The notes beneath the pieces are model-generated. The model did no database searches. It was not told the DNA's origin and saw only the letters and a program-made list of their open reading frames with translations. A DNA stretch of 64,000 nt from contig NC_051070.1 of assembly GCF_004664715.2 (NCBI RefSeq), positions 47,688,456 through 47,752,455 on the forward strand. The letters are read 5' to 3'. The DNA comes from Peromyscus leucopus (taxonomy: Eukaryota > Chordata > Mammalia > Rodentia > Cricetidae). Of the stretch, positions 12,842-24,230 are shown piece by piece (position 1 is the first letter of the stretch; each line of letters begins with the position of its first letter). The position numbers and the translations under genes were made by a program.

Positions 12842-13768
12842 TCCAAGTCCATGTCTGCCAAGGGACACACTGTGTGAACACACACCGGTTCCCACTCTGG
12901 GGAGCTTTCCAACCTTGGCCACGTCTCTCTTGCCAGGTGGCTTTGAGAATCACTCTCCTGTTCATCCACATTTTAAAACACAGTGCCTTTGCTTATACTT
13001 CTGTCTGTCTCTTTGGAGAAGGATGTGCTTTTTTACCTGCACAACCTTATCTTGAGTCACGAGGGGGGTTTTCAATCACATCCTCCAAGGGATTTAACAA
13101 GTGGATAGCTGCCAGCCACGTGCCAGGTGCTAAGTCTCGATTTCTCTGAGCACAGATGTAATACTCAGTGCTAGGATTTCTGGTCTCCGTTGTTTATGAC
13201 CTGCCATGTGTCTAGATAGACAGTCTCTCGGGGGCTGTAAACAGTCTTTCTGGTCCTCCCTTCTGGACTGTGAGGCATTTCCTGCTCTTTAGTATTCTTT
13301 CCATGTCAGACTTGCCATCCTCTGGGAGAACAAGTTTCAGGGATTTATCTGGGCAGTTTCGTGAGTGAAATCTGTGCCATACAAGATACTGTTTCTGACC
13401 TGTGTGTTCTAAACAATCTTATCATGAAGAGTTCCTCAGACACAAGATCCTTGGCCCCACGATATTATTCTGAACTGAATAGAGGCCCCCAGTTCTCCAC
13501 TGCTCAGGTTGCTAAGTCTTCCAGGGACCGTGTTAAGAATGCAGACTTCAGGTCATCTCAGGCAAGGGTTCAGATAAGGGCTGGAAGTAAGTGAGCATCT
13601 TTGCTGGACCTGGTGTGGAGGACACTCAGGCCATGTCTAGTCTCACCTCCACCCTTCCCTGCTGGCCTTCAGTACCAAGTCTCAGCCCCGTGGTCAGTTG
13701 CCATGTTTCTGCAATAAGTGGAAGGTGCTTTCTCCAAAGAAAGTAGATCCTTATTTGCCCTGTCCTGT
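12842..13768. other. No recognisable feature
   Basis: Unique-looking sequence. Open frames up to 91 codons overlap on both strands and lack splice support. Confidence 0.45.
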
Positions 13769-13946
13769 GTAGGAATTTTTTGTTGTTGCTGTTGTTTTTG
13801 ACATAGGGTTTCTCTGTGTAGTTTGGTATCTGTCCTGGATCTCACTCTGTAGACCAAGCTGGCCTCAAACTCACAGAGATCTGCCTGGTTCTACCTCCCG
13901 AGTGCTGAGATTAAAGGCATGTGTCACCATGCCTTTAGTAGGAATC
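13769..13946 (-). mobile_element. B1 SINE
   Basis: tttgacatagggtttctctg to attaaaggcatgtgtcacca in reverse; flanked by imperfect taggaat-type repeats. Confidence 0.9.
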
Positions 13947-15425
13947 TTTAGTAAAGTATGCCATGGTGTCAGGGGCCTTTCTATCACCACAGAGTGTCTT
14001 TTTATGTGTCTCTCCTCCCCATTTCCTGACTCAACTTTGCACTTCCCCATCTGTGCTTCTGGTTCCTGTGTGTCTCCTTCTCACATCCCCTTTGGAGAAG
14101 CTGAAGCCACAGCTCTTTCTCTAGCCTCTCTCTCTAGCTCGTAGCCAGCCTGTGATGCCCCTGGTGGGCATCTCTGTATTAATTAGGGCTTTGGTCCATG
14201 CACACACTTGGATGAAGCTGAGAATGGGAAGTAATTGAAAATCAGTTCACAGGATGATGTGGCAGGAGGCACGATGGGCTTGCCTTTGGAAGCTGCCTCC
14301 ATGGCTTAGCCTGGTCATGTGATCTTGTTTCCCTGACCTAAGGGACTTCCCCTGGAGAGGACAGCCTTCTTCAGCCAGCGTGGTCTTTTAGGACATAAAT
14401 ATGCTCCTGGTATTTGGCAGACACCAAGCCCTGAGAGACGCTAAATTTCCCCACCCCTTGTTCTTCTGCTTGCTCCGTTCATTGACCATACAATCATGTG
14501 CCTGTTACCATCAGAGATCCTCTGGAAAGATTATAATCCATAGTCAGAAGGGGAAAGAAAATGCTCCATGAATTGTCAGCAGCTGCTTGTTCTCTTTTGT
14601 GTTTCAATCTCTGCTGTAATGACTCCTGGGAAAAGGGAGAGGCTTCCTCTTCCCAAGGTTTGCTGGGATGAATTGACAAGAGACAACTAAAGAGAGCTGA
14701 TAAACACATGTATGGTGCTTGGAGGCAACCACCAAGTGTTATCACTTTAGAAGCTTCTAAATCCCTTTCCATGGTGGTGGGGATGGTGTGTAGGGTGGGA
14801 TGAGGTGGGGTGGAGCAGCATTGGAAACACACACAGGTTTTTATAAGAACAGCACGTGGTGTTTCAGGGTATCCTGTAGGCTTAGATAGTACACAGTGAC
14901 CCGGGACAAAGTCCACTGGATATGCAGCACAGAGGAAGGATGGCAGGTGATTCTGTTTGAAATACTGAGTGGGACCAAAATGAAAGACAAGAGTATGTAA
15001 CAAAAGTCTGTTCAGGCCTGTCCACAGGTTGTAGTCCCTTTCCCTGCAGTAACTGAAAATGCAGAGGAAGTGTGAGAGGTAATTCCTTTCCTCTGCAGTG
15101 GGTATGGACCTTTTCCAGTCCTCGATGCTGCCTAGGATCCTTTGATTAAAGCCATGCACCCTGTGTGAGCCCACAGTCCACAGACTTGTTCATGATTCTC
15201 TCCCCAAGTAACTGTAGGAATCTGGGTGTGTCGTTGTTGAGCTCGGCTTGCAGGCTGCAAAATAGTCCACACCTGTGGCTGCTGATGCCATTAATATTTC
15301 ACCAGTGGACATTGGCTATGGATTGCCCAGTTCTTCATAAATGTTTACTCAGTATCTGATGGCTTTAAGGACCCAGTCTTGGGAGGATGCATAGCTGCAA
15401 ATATGCCCACACAGATCAGAGTACA
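13947..15425. other. Unique block containing a 226-codon minus frame, unsupported as a gene
   Basis: The frame 15174-14494 (minus) has no recognisable domain. Its 3' part contains a strong acceptor (TCTCCCTTTTCCCAG, exon start 14625), 39 open codons (including RLKHKREQ) and a GATG|GTAACA donor at 14509. That piece could be an exon of the Glu-rich gene but needs phase 0, and the upstream exon leaves phase 1. Confidence 0.35.
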
Positions 15426-16140
15426 TGATGCTTACAACCTGAATGTGGATGCAGGAGTGGTATTTGTTAAGCATGGATACTAAAATGATTGTGAGGAAGG
15501 AGGCACAAAGGTCTTAGAGGGTCTTTCTGGTGTGTGTCCACAATGGTATGTGCCAGAGGCTGTGGGTATATACAGCAGGTGACAACTAGTATTCAACAGG
15601 TCGACCCACCAGATGAATAACACTATGAAGGGAAGCCCCACTTGGTAAAGACCATGGGGATACTAACTGTAAATGACTGGTTGCTTCTGTCTATAATTTT
15701 TCTCATGTGCCGCTATATTTCTTATCTAAAAAACAGCTATGGGTGTTTCCCCACTGCTTGTGTGTTTATCTTCTGTATATATTCCATCCACTGAGCACAC
15801 ATATAGCTGTTGGTGGTCAGGAAGATGATTTCTGCTTAAGCTGTATAATTTTGATGAATAGAAATAATAATAGGACAAAGACAGCCTTTTACACATTTAG
15901 CTGATTTTAGACTTTAGAGCAAATTCAAAACAGACTAGCTGCCCCTGCAGAGAATATACAAGGACAAATTCCCAAGTATTTGTTGAACCAAAGTCAGGCA
16001 CAAAACAACTTTAGTAGACATAAATCCCCTGTAGCAATTGACTCTCTGCACATACTCCCTACCACTCAAGGTTCGGCAAACTAACTGTTTATTGTTTAAG
16101 TTCTGATTTTCAATGTCAATTTGTCTAGATCTTTGCTGTG
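15426..16140 (+). mobile_element. Diverged interspersed repeat, copy B (pairs with 3185-4100)
   Basis: Shares the ordered blocks listed for copy A, for example ggttgcttctgtctataat, aacagctatggg, ggtcaggaagatgattt, agagcaaattcaaa and ctaactgtttattgttta. It has no (AAC)n and no open frame. Confidence 0.55.
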
Positions 16141-16285
16141 GAGACAGATATGTTTATATGGCAGAGAAGTGTGTGAAAAGGTGAGCAAGTGAGTGAGAGA
16201 GAGTGAGTGAGTGATGCAGAAGAGAAATGCAAGTTATGAGTGAAGAAATGTAGCAGGGTAGAGAGCTGAGGAAAGATGTATGGAT

Positions 16286-16478
16286 AGAAGAGAGAGGTTT
16301 TTTGTTTTTGTTTTTTGTTTTTTGAGACAGGGTTTCTCTGTGTAGCTTTGGTGCCTGTCCTGGATCTTGCTCTGTAGATGAGGGTGGCCTCGAACTCACA
16401 GAGATCCGCCTGGCTCTGCCTCCTGAGTGCTGAGATTAAAGGCATGCGTCACTGCCACCCGGTGAAGAGAGGGTTTTG
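16286..16478 (-). mobile_element. B1 SINE
   Basis: Reverse B1 from ttgagacagggtttctctg to attaaaggcatgcgtcactg, flanked by gaagagagaggtttt / gaagagagggtttt target duplications. Confidence 0.93.
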
Positions 16479-17760
16479 TAGATGAGATGTATAGCTGTGT
16501 AAAAAAGAGATGTAATTGTGTGTATAGATGTGTGGCTGTGTGGAGAATGTATGGAGAATGTAACTGTGTGGAATGTAACTATATGGAGACAGATTTTCAG
16601 AGAGGATTTTTCAAGATGAAGTAAAAGAGAAAGTTAACATCAGAAAGTGTGTGTTTCCTTATTTTCCCCCCAGATAGAAAAGTCTAGCCCTCAGCACATT
16701 CATGAATTTTTTTGCATACCCTAGTGCTGCTGGAGGCTGGCCTTCCAGTTAGCAGTAGGTATGGTCAGACCCTGGGCCTTTCCTTCCTACAAAGCTTCTT
16801 TATCCGATTCTGTCCCATATTCTTTCAACTTAGTGTTGACACTTGCTAGGCAGTTAGTAAGTCCCTTTAGAGCCTCAATTATGCATATTTAGATAAAAGC
16901 TCAGTGTTCTCCCACAGATGTCACTAACTCTGCACAGTTCCAGTTCTGGGGGGCGGGGTTGGTTCCTGAGAATCCATGTGTAGACCCAAGGAATCCCTTA
17001 AACCTGGGAAAACATGCCCATCATACACTGGCTTGTGTGGGCCTGTCCTCTATGTCTCCTCTGTTTCTGGAGTGGCTTCTAATTTTGTTTAGCCACCTTT
17101 GAGCCACAAAATTTAGCAGGCAGAGGTTGGGGCAGGGAGGTGAGGTTACGGGGAATCCAATTTACTGCTGTCATGATTACAGATGGGAAGTAACACTGTG
17201 AATCAGCCATGGGTCAATCCTACCAAGGTTGGACTTTAATGATTAACAATGGTAGGAAATGCTGTTCAGCTTTCCACCCCTAGGACCCAGGGGGAAGGGC
17301 CTTTGATCTTAACTGGGTAGAGAATTGAGACCATTGATGCCATCTCCCTGAAATCTCTTCTGTGTATGTTATTGTATGATGGTTTGGCCTGGATTTGAGA
17401 TGGAGTTAGCTTCAACTGCATGCCAAGACACAGTCTGAGGTGGCCTGAATCCTGCTGAGAGTCTCCATATAGTTATCCGGACATGGTCTATTGCCTCAAA
17501 GAACCAGTGCACAATGTGTGAAGGCAATGCCTTTGTCCAAGGGGGAAATGCTGCTTGTGCTCCTATGGCAAAGGACAGGGGAGAGGAGACAGCAAGGCAA
17601 TGCCTGTATCAGTTCTTTGCAGATACTTCCAAGAGGGTCTGGGATGTGTGGTGGTGGGTGACAGGGCTGCCAGGGGAGTTCACTTCTTACCTAATATGTC
17701 TGGCTTGGCATCTTATCACCCAGAGTTGTGCCATGTTATAAGTACGGGAGACAACACTCA
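16463..17760. other. No supported gene
   Basis: A GTGTGGAGAATGTA-type degenerate tandem occupies 16480-16600; the rest is unique. A strong minus donor (CATATTAG|GTAAGAAG near 17694) lacks a good acceptor. Confidence 0.45.
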
Positions 17761-17767
17761 AACCTCA

Positions 17768-17828
17768 GACACAGACACAGACAGACAGACAGACACACAC
17801 ACCACACACACACATACACACACACACA

Positions 17829-17872
<44 letters not shown>
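17768..17872 (+). repeat. (CAGA)n(CA)n microsatellite
   Basis: CAGACA repeats passing into interrupted CA. It lies in the intron just downstream of the 17948 donor. Confidence 0.95.
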
Positions 17873-17874
<2 letters not shown>

Positions 17875-17947
17875 CTCAGGGTCATTCCTCCCACCTCAGG
17901 CATAGGAACCCGGCCATGGTGTCCTGGTAGGATGTAGCCTCCCTTAC

Positions 17948-18117
17948 CCAAATTGCTCTTGTAGGGCCATTCTGTCTGACTGCTCTGGTCTCTTAGGGTT
18001 ATAGAGACTCCTGTCAAACTGTAGTAAGAAGATGTTGTGAACTTCAGGTCATATTCGGAGCTCGAAGGAGAGGAAGCCATGAGATTGATTCCTTGAACAG
18101 TACTGGAAACTTTGGTC
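17948..18117 (-). CDS. Erich6b: Internal coding exon of the Erich6b-like gene with SQTEW motif (170 bp)
   Basis: Seen: the minus strand reads CTTTTGCTCCCCTTTGACAG|GACC, a strong acceptor, and ends TTTGG|GTAAGG, a strong donor. The 170 bp are fully open, giving a Ser/Thr-rich peptide that contains SSPSSSEYDLKFTTSS and DQSSQTEWPYKSN. Known, from memory: human ERICH6B has a Ser/Thr-rich stretch followed by a similar SQTDW-Y motif just after its Glu-rich region, the same order as here. The exon starts needing two bases from upstream and leaves one base at its end, so the next exon must begin with two bases. A (CA)n array begins about 75 bp into the downstream intron. Inference: together with the Glu-rich exon this identifies the gene and shows it is transcribed right to left. 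Confidence 0.62.
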
Positions 18118-18139
18118 CTGTCAAAGGGGAGCAAAAGGC

Positions 18140-19260
18140 TTGGTTAGTTTCCATACAGAAGTCAGGCTAGGATCTCAGATGTATGGCACTGTGGGGTCGG
18201 GAGGACAGTGGCTACTCTTCCTCTCCTGCAGACTGCCACCAACCAGTCCCAGGTGGCAGAGGCCAGAAGACTAGGAGGCACTAGCTTATGGATCACAGAG
18301 AATAAGACCTATGTGCCCCTCCATGGAGCCAGGTGCTGTTTCACTAAAACCTGAAAGGATCTATGGATGCCTTCATTGACAGCAGAATATTCTAGAACAC
18401 TCCCCAACAGTCCTGGCTCAGAACCCTGCTTATTATCTCTAGAGGCTCCTCCTGCCTCACAGTTGCTTCAGGAGTGGGACAACCACAGAAGTACATGTCA
18501 TACCATGACAAAAGACAAGGATAGAATGCCAGGACAAGTAGTTTAAAAGCAAGCATGGAGGTGTGCTCCTGTAGGTGGCTCACTCCCGTCTGAAGGGTTG
18601 TAGATGTAGATGGTGGGGTGCTGGGGTGAAGATGTGGGTTCCCTGCAGCTGAGGACCAAGAAGGACAATTCCAACGCACTATGTCCTTTCTCAGGAATAT
18701 CTGGATTTTCACTGGGACCATATTGAAATTCAAAGGAATGAAAGGGAGTGTCCACCATGAAATTATTTAATATTCACTGGCTGACAGAGACAGGCCCAAA
18801 GAGACAGATCTGAGAGATATTGGGGTGGTGACTGTGTCTGGTAAGAAACTGTAGGGTCCTTCTCTGAGGGACTCAGGCCAAATGACATATGGACACCTAA
18901 GCATCCCTCCAGGACTCTCTGGCCCTCAGAGTTTTCTGTAGGACCCCAGGGAATTGAACATGTTCTCAATGAAATATGGGCAAAGATGGGATGGGGTTGT
19001 ACTTTTGGAATTTAGATGACCTGGGGTCATGACTCATGTTCTAGGCCTGCTAAGTGTCTACCCAGTGACCCACGAGGAGCAGAGTGAAGAAGACCCTTCG
19101 TACTTGAGTGTGGAGTACCTCCCTTGGGCTGATGCTCCTCTCCTCTCTCTACACCTGGCAGGGGGAAACACTTCCTCCCAGGTGAAGACCTGGCTGCTGG
19201 GAGAAAAAGCAGTTGCTTTGCAGTGCCTAGCTGGCTGCCTGGAGCTGTGAGATCGACGTG
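18140..19260. other. Intronic unique DNA
   Basis: Between the candidate exons at 20289 and 18117. No repeat family recognised. Confidence 0.45.
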
Positions 19261-19267
19261 ACAGGGT

Positions 19268-19290
19268 GTCTGTCTGTCTGTCTGTCTGTC
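19268..19290 (+). repeat. (CTGT)n microsatellite
   Basis: About six TGTC tetramers. Confidence 0.95.
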
Positions 19291-19363
19291 CCCTTTTTAG
19301 CCAATCCCCTAAACAAGTGAAGGAGTAACTGAACAGAAGGTGTCTTTGACAAGCCATTCCCTT

Positions 19364-19368
19364 TTGTG

Positions 19369-19449
<81 letters not shown>
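19364..19449 (+). repeat. (GT)n microsatellite
   Basis: Two long GT blocks separated by a GGTG interruption. Confidence 0.97.
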
Positions 19450-19450
<1 letters not shown>

Positions 19451-20288
19451 TGTTCCCATCAGATCCACCCTGCCTGGCCCCTAGAGGTGTGGAATATAGA
19501 CCAGAGGGGTCAGTGCAGAGCAGAACTGGGGGGCTGTCTTGCCTGGATCAGCCCGCTGCTCTGAGCTATGATTTGTGGTAAAGCAGGGATTTCACCCTAA
19601 CTTCTTACCACCCCCAAAAATGGCCTTGTGAGTTTTCTAGACCTCATGTCCATTCATCTCATCAGTGGAGAAAGGTGATGACCCATCCTGGCCTCTGCAA
19701 GTACGCTTGTGGGGTGACCCTAGGGTACACGACAAAAGACAAAGACAGCATGCCGGGACACTTGGGTACGTCTCTACTGGTTTCTTTAGAGCTGGGTACA
19801 TAGGAGAACGTGCTTATTCCATGGACATGTTTATTTCCATCATCTCGGGCATGCCGGTCCCTAGTACAGTGTTTTAGCCACTGTTCACTGTAAGCCTAGG
19901 GAATATGCTCAAGCTGATTCTTCCCCTGTGTCGCTTGCAGCTTCTCCTTGGCCATCCACCCTTCCATCCAGGGAGAGCATTGCCTACCAGCCTTTTGCTG
20001 ACTGCCTCTAGTTACTGCCCGTCCCTGGTTAGTACCTGTCCCTGATCTAGACTTTGACCAAACTCAGAAGGCCCTGTCCTTTCATTGCTGGACATCCTGA
20101 GCACCCAGACACTTGACCTTGGAACCCTCCCCTGTGAGTGGCAGCACAGCACAAGTAGGTAGTGTGGAGACTTCCAGGAGCTCCTTACTCAATGCCCTTC
20201 CTCAGGGACCTGCTCCCTAAGACCCTCTCCACCCCTCCCCATCTTTGGAAAGGTGAGTTTCACCTGGCTTATCCCAAAAGATTATTAC

Positions 20289-20337
20289 CTTGCTTTAAGT
20301 TTGGACTTGCCTGCTGCTTTGCCGACTGCCTTGAGTT
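20289..20337 (-). CDS. Erich6b: Candidate second coding exon of the Erich6b-like gene (49 bp)
   Basis: Seen: the minus strand has a very strong acceptor, a C/T tract including an 11-12-base C run ending CCAATAG, followed by 49 bp and a donor GCAAG|GTAATA. Exon 1 leaves one base; these 49 bp complete that codon, stay open (ELKAVGKAAGKSKLKA) and leave two bases. The 170-bp exon at 18117 needs exactly two, so all three exons join without a frame break. The peptide is short and Lys/Ala-rich, and I cannot align it convincingly to the human protein, so phase and splice-site strength are the only support. A chance pseudo-exon is the alternative. The C run is the complement of the G run at 20345-20359 and may vary in length between individuals, which could modulate splicing. 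Confidence 0.42.
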
Positions 20338-20646
20338 CTATTGGAGGGGGGGGGGGAGGAGAACAGAAAGGCGTTATCAATCCCTAGGGAGCATTTTTCT
20401 TCACATTAAACCTATCTTGTTAAGTCCCTGATGGTGAGGATGAGAGGGTCTCACCTCAGTGTTCTCTCTCTTAATGGTCCCCTTTAACATTAGGAGGTTT
20501 TAAACTGGGGAGATCTCAAGCAGACAAGAATCCAGGTTTCCTCTACTAATCTTATGTGCTCACAGTGCCCCTCTGCCACAGGATGAAGGGATGCAGCAAA
20601 GGTGTCATGTGGAGCAGGGGCCATGGATGTTTAAGATTAGAAAGGT

Positions 20647-20795
20647 TTTTTTTTTCTTTCTTCTTTTTGGATCCAGAGTTTCTCTATGTAGCCCTGGCTG
20701 TCCTGCAACTCACTAGGTAGACCAGACTCAAACTCACAGAGATCCATCCACATGCCTCTTTCTCTGGAGTGCTGGGATTCAAGGCATGCACCAGA
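20647..20795 (-). mobile_element. B1 SINE, diverged
   Basis: T-rich tail, agagtttctctatgtagccc, aaactcacagagatccatcc and gagtgctgggattcaaggc. It lies in the intron between exons 1 and 2. Confidence 0.85.
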
Positions 20796-22634
20796 ATTTT
20801 AATCACTGGGGTCACTTAATAATCTGATTGTCTTTAATGACATGACATCAAGAACTTCAAGTACAGTTGTCATCAACTCCAGGGACAGTGCTGACATTCA
20901 CGCGTTTCACATGCCCTTCTTCACTGGCTCATGGTCTCTTGGCTTTTGGTTATGTCCATTTCACAAAGCAGGAAAATGTGATCCCTCACAAGTCAGTGGC
21001 AGGGGAATAATATATAATAAGATTATGAACAACTTTCACATTGTCTCAAAATACTGTGTGTCTGATGCATCCTATAAGGTAGTCTATTACTATTCCTCAA
21101 GAGAAGATACCAAGACAAGAGATTAAGGGACTTGTCCAAGATCAGGTAACTCATAAGTGGGACAGAGCTGGCATTCAGGCCTAAGAAGTCAGGCCACTAA
21201 GAAAGAAAAACTTCCTTTATGGCAGACTCCTATCTGCCACTAATAAAGAAATGGCAGTCACACTTCACTGCCTGATTCTGTGGCAGACATTACTAGCTGA
21301 TTAACAACACCCTTTCCTGCTGTTCCCAGACAGGGTCCCTCAATCTTCTTGAAGTTAGTGACCCACCTCTAACTCCTAGTAACCTATTAGAATGAGAGAT
21401 GGTAGTTCATATGTTCTTTCTAAGGTTCTTTTTTATAAATGCTAATTAATTTATTAAAAATAAGTATATGTGCATGTGTGTATGTATTTGTGTGTGTGTG
21501 TGTGTGCACATGTGTGTATGTGTGTGTCTTTATAAAATAAATCTGATTGGTTGATTCAGTTTGCTGCATGTCTGCTATGGGTCAGGATGGCATTCTTGTT
21601 CAATACCATGTCCCACAGTAGTTGTATCTTAAAGATATTTGAAGAATATTCTACATTAAAAACCTTGATATAAATTCTTTAAAAAAAACCTAAGAATTCT
21701 CTTTTCAACCCCCTCATAACCTGTTTTGTATAATCTAGTGTGGTACGGGGTTGGCATAGCCCAAGGAGCTCTTCCCTGTGCCTTTAAAGTTGTCCTCACA
21801 CTCCCCTGCCGGGTTTTCAGTGCTTTTCCAATTTTTGCTAGCAGGTCATTTATTTCCAAAGCCTGTGCTTTATACACAGTTCCATTTGCTCGACAGCATT
21901 GTATTTGTCCTGCTCTAGTGGGTAATATATTTACAGAGATCCAGCACACAGAGGGGACACGCTAAGAATGCTTGATCCATACTGTGCAGAAGAAAAGCAC
22001 AAGTTGCTATTTTTCAGCATTAACATTACACTTGGTATTTGGACAGCAGGGATATTAGATCCCAAGAGGAAGCTTGATGGTAGAGGCTCACAGAGGAGGA
22101 TTTCCCAGCCACGGCACAGTTCTTTCTGCAATGCAGCAGCTCGACGTCTATGAGGGTAGTTGAAATCAGTGATGCTATGTCTGATGAGATGCAAAAGGAT
22201 GTAAAGATAATGGCGGAGGGTAACAAAACTGAACCCAGAGAAACTGTCTAGTTCTTAATTTAGGTCTATATCAAGGTGGTGCAGATGAACTGTGGTTTTA
22301 AATTTCTGTACCCAACTAGATATTATCATGCAGTTACGGACATCGTGGGGCGATGCCACATGGATCTCTGTGTCAGGACACATTAGCCAGAGCTAGCAAA
22401 TAGCACAGTGGCGGCTGCCGCCAGAATAAAACCCAACTCGAGGTGATGCTGCCCATCACAGGAACAGTGCTCTAGAGAAACGCCAGCCCTTGGATGAGAG
22501 CTGTCACTCAGTAGCATTGTAAGAATAGTCCTTCTAGGGAGTTGAGCAGGTACCCTGGGGAGCAGACTGGCCTAGATTGTAGGTCTGTGTTCTAGGAAAT
22601 ACTCATTATGCAGCCGAAGATAACCTTGGGTTGC
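20796..22634. other. Intronic DNA without recognised feature
   Basis: TG-rich imperfect repeats at 21470-21530. A 97-codon minus frame (21949-21656) has no recognisable domain. Confidence 0.45.
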
Positions 22635-22770
22635 TGATTATCCTGTTCGGCTTCTCGAGGGCTGTGAGTACAGGCATGCACTACCACATCCAGTTTCTGT
22701 GGTGCAGGGGATCAAGCCTAAGGCTCATGGGTACTAGACAAGCACTCTACCAAATGAGCTACTTTTCACT
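22635..22770 (-). mobile_element. B4/ID-type SINE fragment
   Basis: gtgagtacaggcatgcacta then aagcactctaccaaatgagc, the reverse of a B1-like part followed by an ID-like tRNA part. Confidence 0.65.
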
Positions 22771-22802
22771 CTCAAAGGGCTGTTTATAAAAGTAACAATA
22801 CA

Positions 22803-22945
22803 TGAGGGGTGACAGGCCTGTAACCCCAGTGCTCAGAAGGCCGAGGCAGCGGGATGCCCTCAAGTTGAGGCCAGCCTCAGTTACGTAGTGAGTACCATGC
22901 TCACTAGCATTACATAGGCAGACCCTGTCAACAAAACAAAATGAG
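22803..22945 (+). mobile_element. Old B1-type SINE
   Basis: ggcctgtaaccccagtgctc, gaggccagcctcag and gaccctgtcaacaaaacaaa in forward order. Confidence 0.75.
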
Positions 22946-23094
22946 ACGAAAATGGTAACACTGAAATTGGAGACAATGATCCATAACACGGACTGAAGAG
23001 CAACATTGTGGTTTAGCCTGGGATGAGTGTGGATGGGTGTGTGGAGAGATGGGGTGAGGATGGGTAAAGGGCACAAGTGGACAAGAGGAATGAC

Positions 23095-23330
23095 TCGAAT
23101 GTTCTATAGAAAAGCAGGATAACTACAGCCGACAGCAGCTAGCTGAATATTTCAAACGAGTGAACAGAGAGGATTTTGAATGTTCCCACCCTAAGGAAGA
23201 GACATGTGTATGAAGGGCAGATTTCTCAGCTGCCTCATCGGACCATTGCACACTGACTCAGCATTGTGATGCCACGCTCATTAATGTGTACAGGTGCTAT
23301 GTCAGTTCAAATATTAAAAAGAAAAATTAA
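23095..23330 (+). mobile_element. Old LINE-1 3'-end fragment
   Basis: aaaagcaggataactacagc, gaggattttgaatgttccca and ctcattaatgtgtacaggt resemble the 3' end of ancient mammalian L1. Confidence 0.45.
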
Positions 23331-23621
23331 TACATTCAATTTAAAAAATATAAAATTATGTTCATGGAATATAATATTTATAGTCTCAAGGTACAGATAC
23401 CTAAATCAGTATACCTTACAAGCAAGTGCTACTGAGAGCATGATCCTTTTCCAAAAGGTAAAATTTATCAATCTGGTAACTTCTACAGAACTAAAATTTT
23501 ATTAGTAAATTATGTAATACAATTAGTCTGTTATATGTGCACATATATGTGTATGTGAGTCTAAGGAGAGTAGAACCAAAGCCATCATCTTTGGTGGCAA
23601 TTTTTGCTTTCTTCTTCTTTT

Positions 23622-23700
23622 TTTGTTTTATTGTGTGTACACATGTTCACATGTGGGTGGAGCCTGAAGGACAGCCTTGAGTGTCATCCTTACAAACTTT
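23622..23700 (-). mobile_element. B4-like SINE fragment
   Basis: gtacacatgttcacatgtgg, gagcctgaaggacagcc and gagtgtcatcc match the 3' part of the B4-type elements seen elsewhere in this window. Confidence 0.4.
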
Positions 23701-23856
23701 TTTCTTTTTTTCCTATATTGTATATGGTTTCTAAAGCACCCGTGATAAAACTTCATTCCTCATTAAAAAAGGACAGTGTTGTTATTATAGCGAACAGATT
23801 GAATGGGATGTCACTCAACTGGCAGAGTGCTTTCAGAACGTGTACATAAACTGCGA

Positions 23857-23990
23857 GTGGGGGTAGCGGGCTGAAACCCCAGCACTCGGGAGGTAGAGGC
23901 AGGAGGATCAGATAGATGTTCAAGGTCATCTTGGGCTACAGGGTGAATTTGAGACCATTTGGGGATAAATGAAACCCCGTCTCAACAAAC
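23857..23990 (+). mobile_element. B1 SINE, diverged
   Basis: accccagcactcgggaggta, aggtcatcttgggctacag and gaaaccccgtctcaacaaac. Confidence 0.8.
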
Positions 23991-24230
23991 AAATGAGCAA
24001 AAGAACAGATGGACAAGCAAACCAAATAGGTCCTTCACACCCTTGAAGTCTCCTGGATGCTCTGTAGGCAGGGTGCTCAGATGCAGACATTGTGAGCATC
24101 CTCTCTGTCAGCACCATGGACAGAGCAGCGTGGGCCCGGTGTTTTTGCTTTTTCTGCCTGAGTGCCTAGGGAGCTAGAGCAATCCTCTTCCTATCTCACT
24201 CAGGGCCAGATGCTCTGTGTCATTAAACTA

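Noticed and set aside
14494..15174. 226-codon minus-strand open frame as a single-exon gene
   Set aside because: No recognisable domain, ordinary composition and no upstream promoter or orthologue recalled. At most its 3' 117 bp might be an exon.
17460..17570. Minus-strand acceptor (CCTGTCCTTTGCCATAG) followed by 58 open codons in the phase needed for exon 4
   Set aside because: No GT donor of acceptable quality before the stop; the peptide has no resemblance to the expected protein.
17690..17770. Minus-strand donor CATATTAG|GTAAGAAG with open frame above it
   Set aside because: The only usable acceptor is in the TG microsatellite; the peptide is unconvincing.
17514..18134. His/Thr-rich frames around 17.8 kb
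   Set aside because: They are (CA)n translations. Only the 170-bp spliced segment of the minus frame is kept.
19114..19191. 78-bp minus-strand pseudo-exon (acceptor CTTTTTCTCCCAG, donor GGGAG|GTACTCC)
   Set aside because: Its length is a multiple of three and would break the phase between the first and third exons; the donor is weak.
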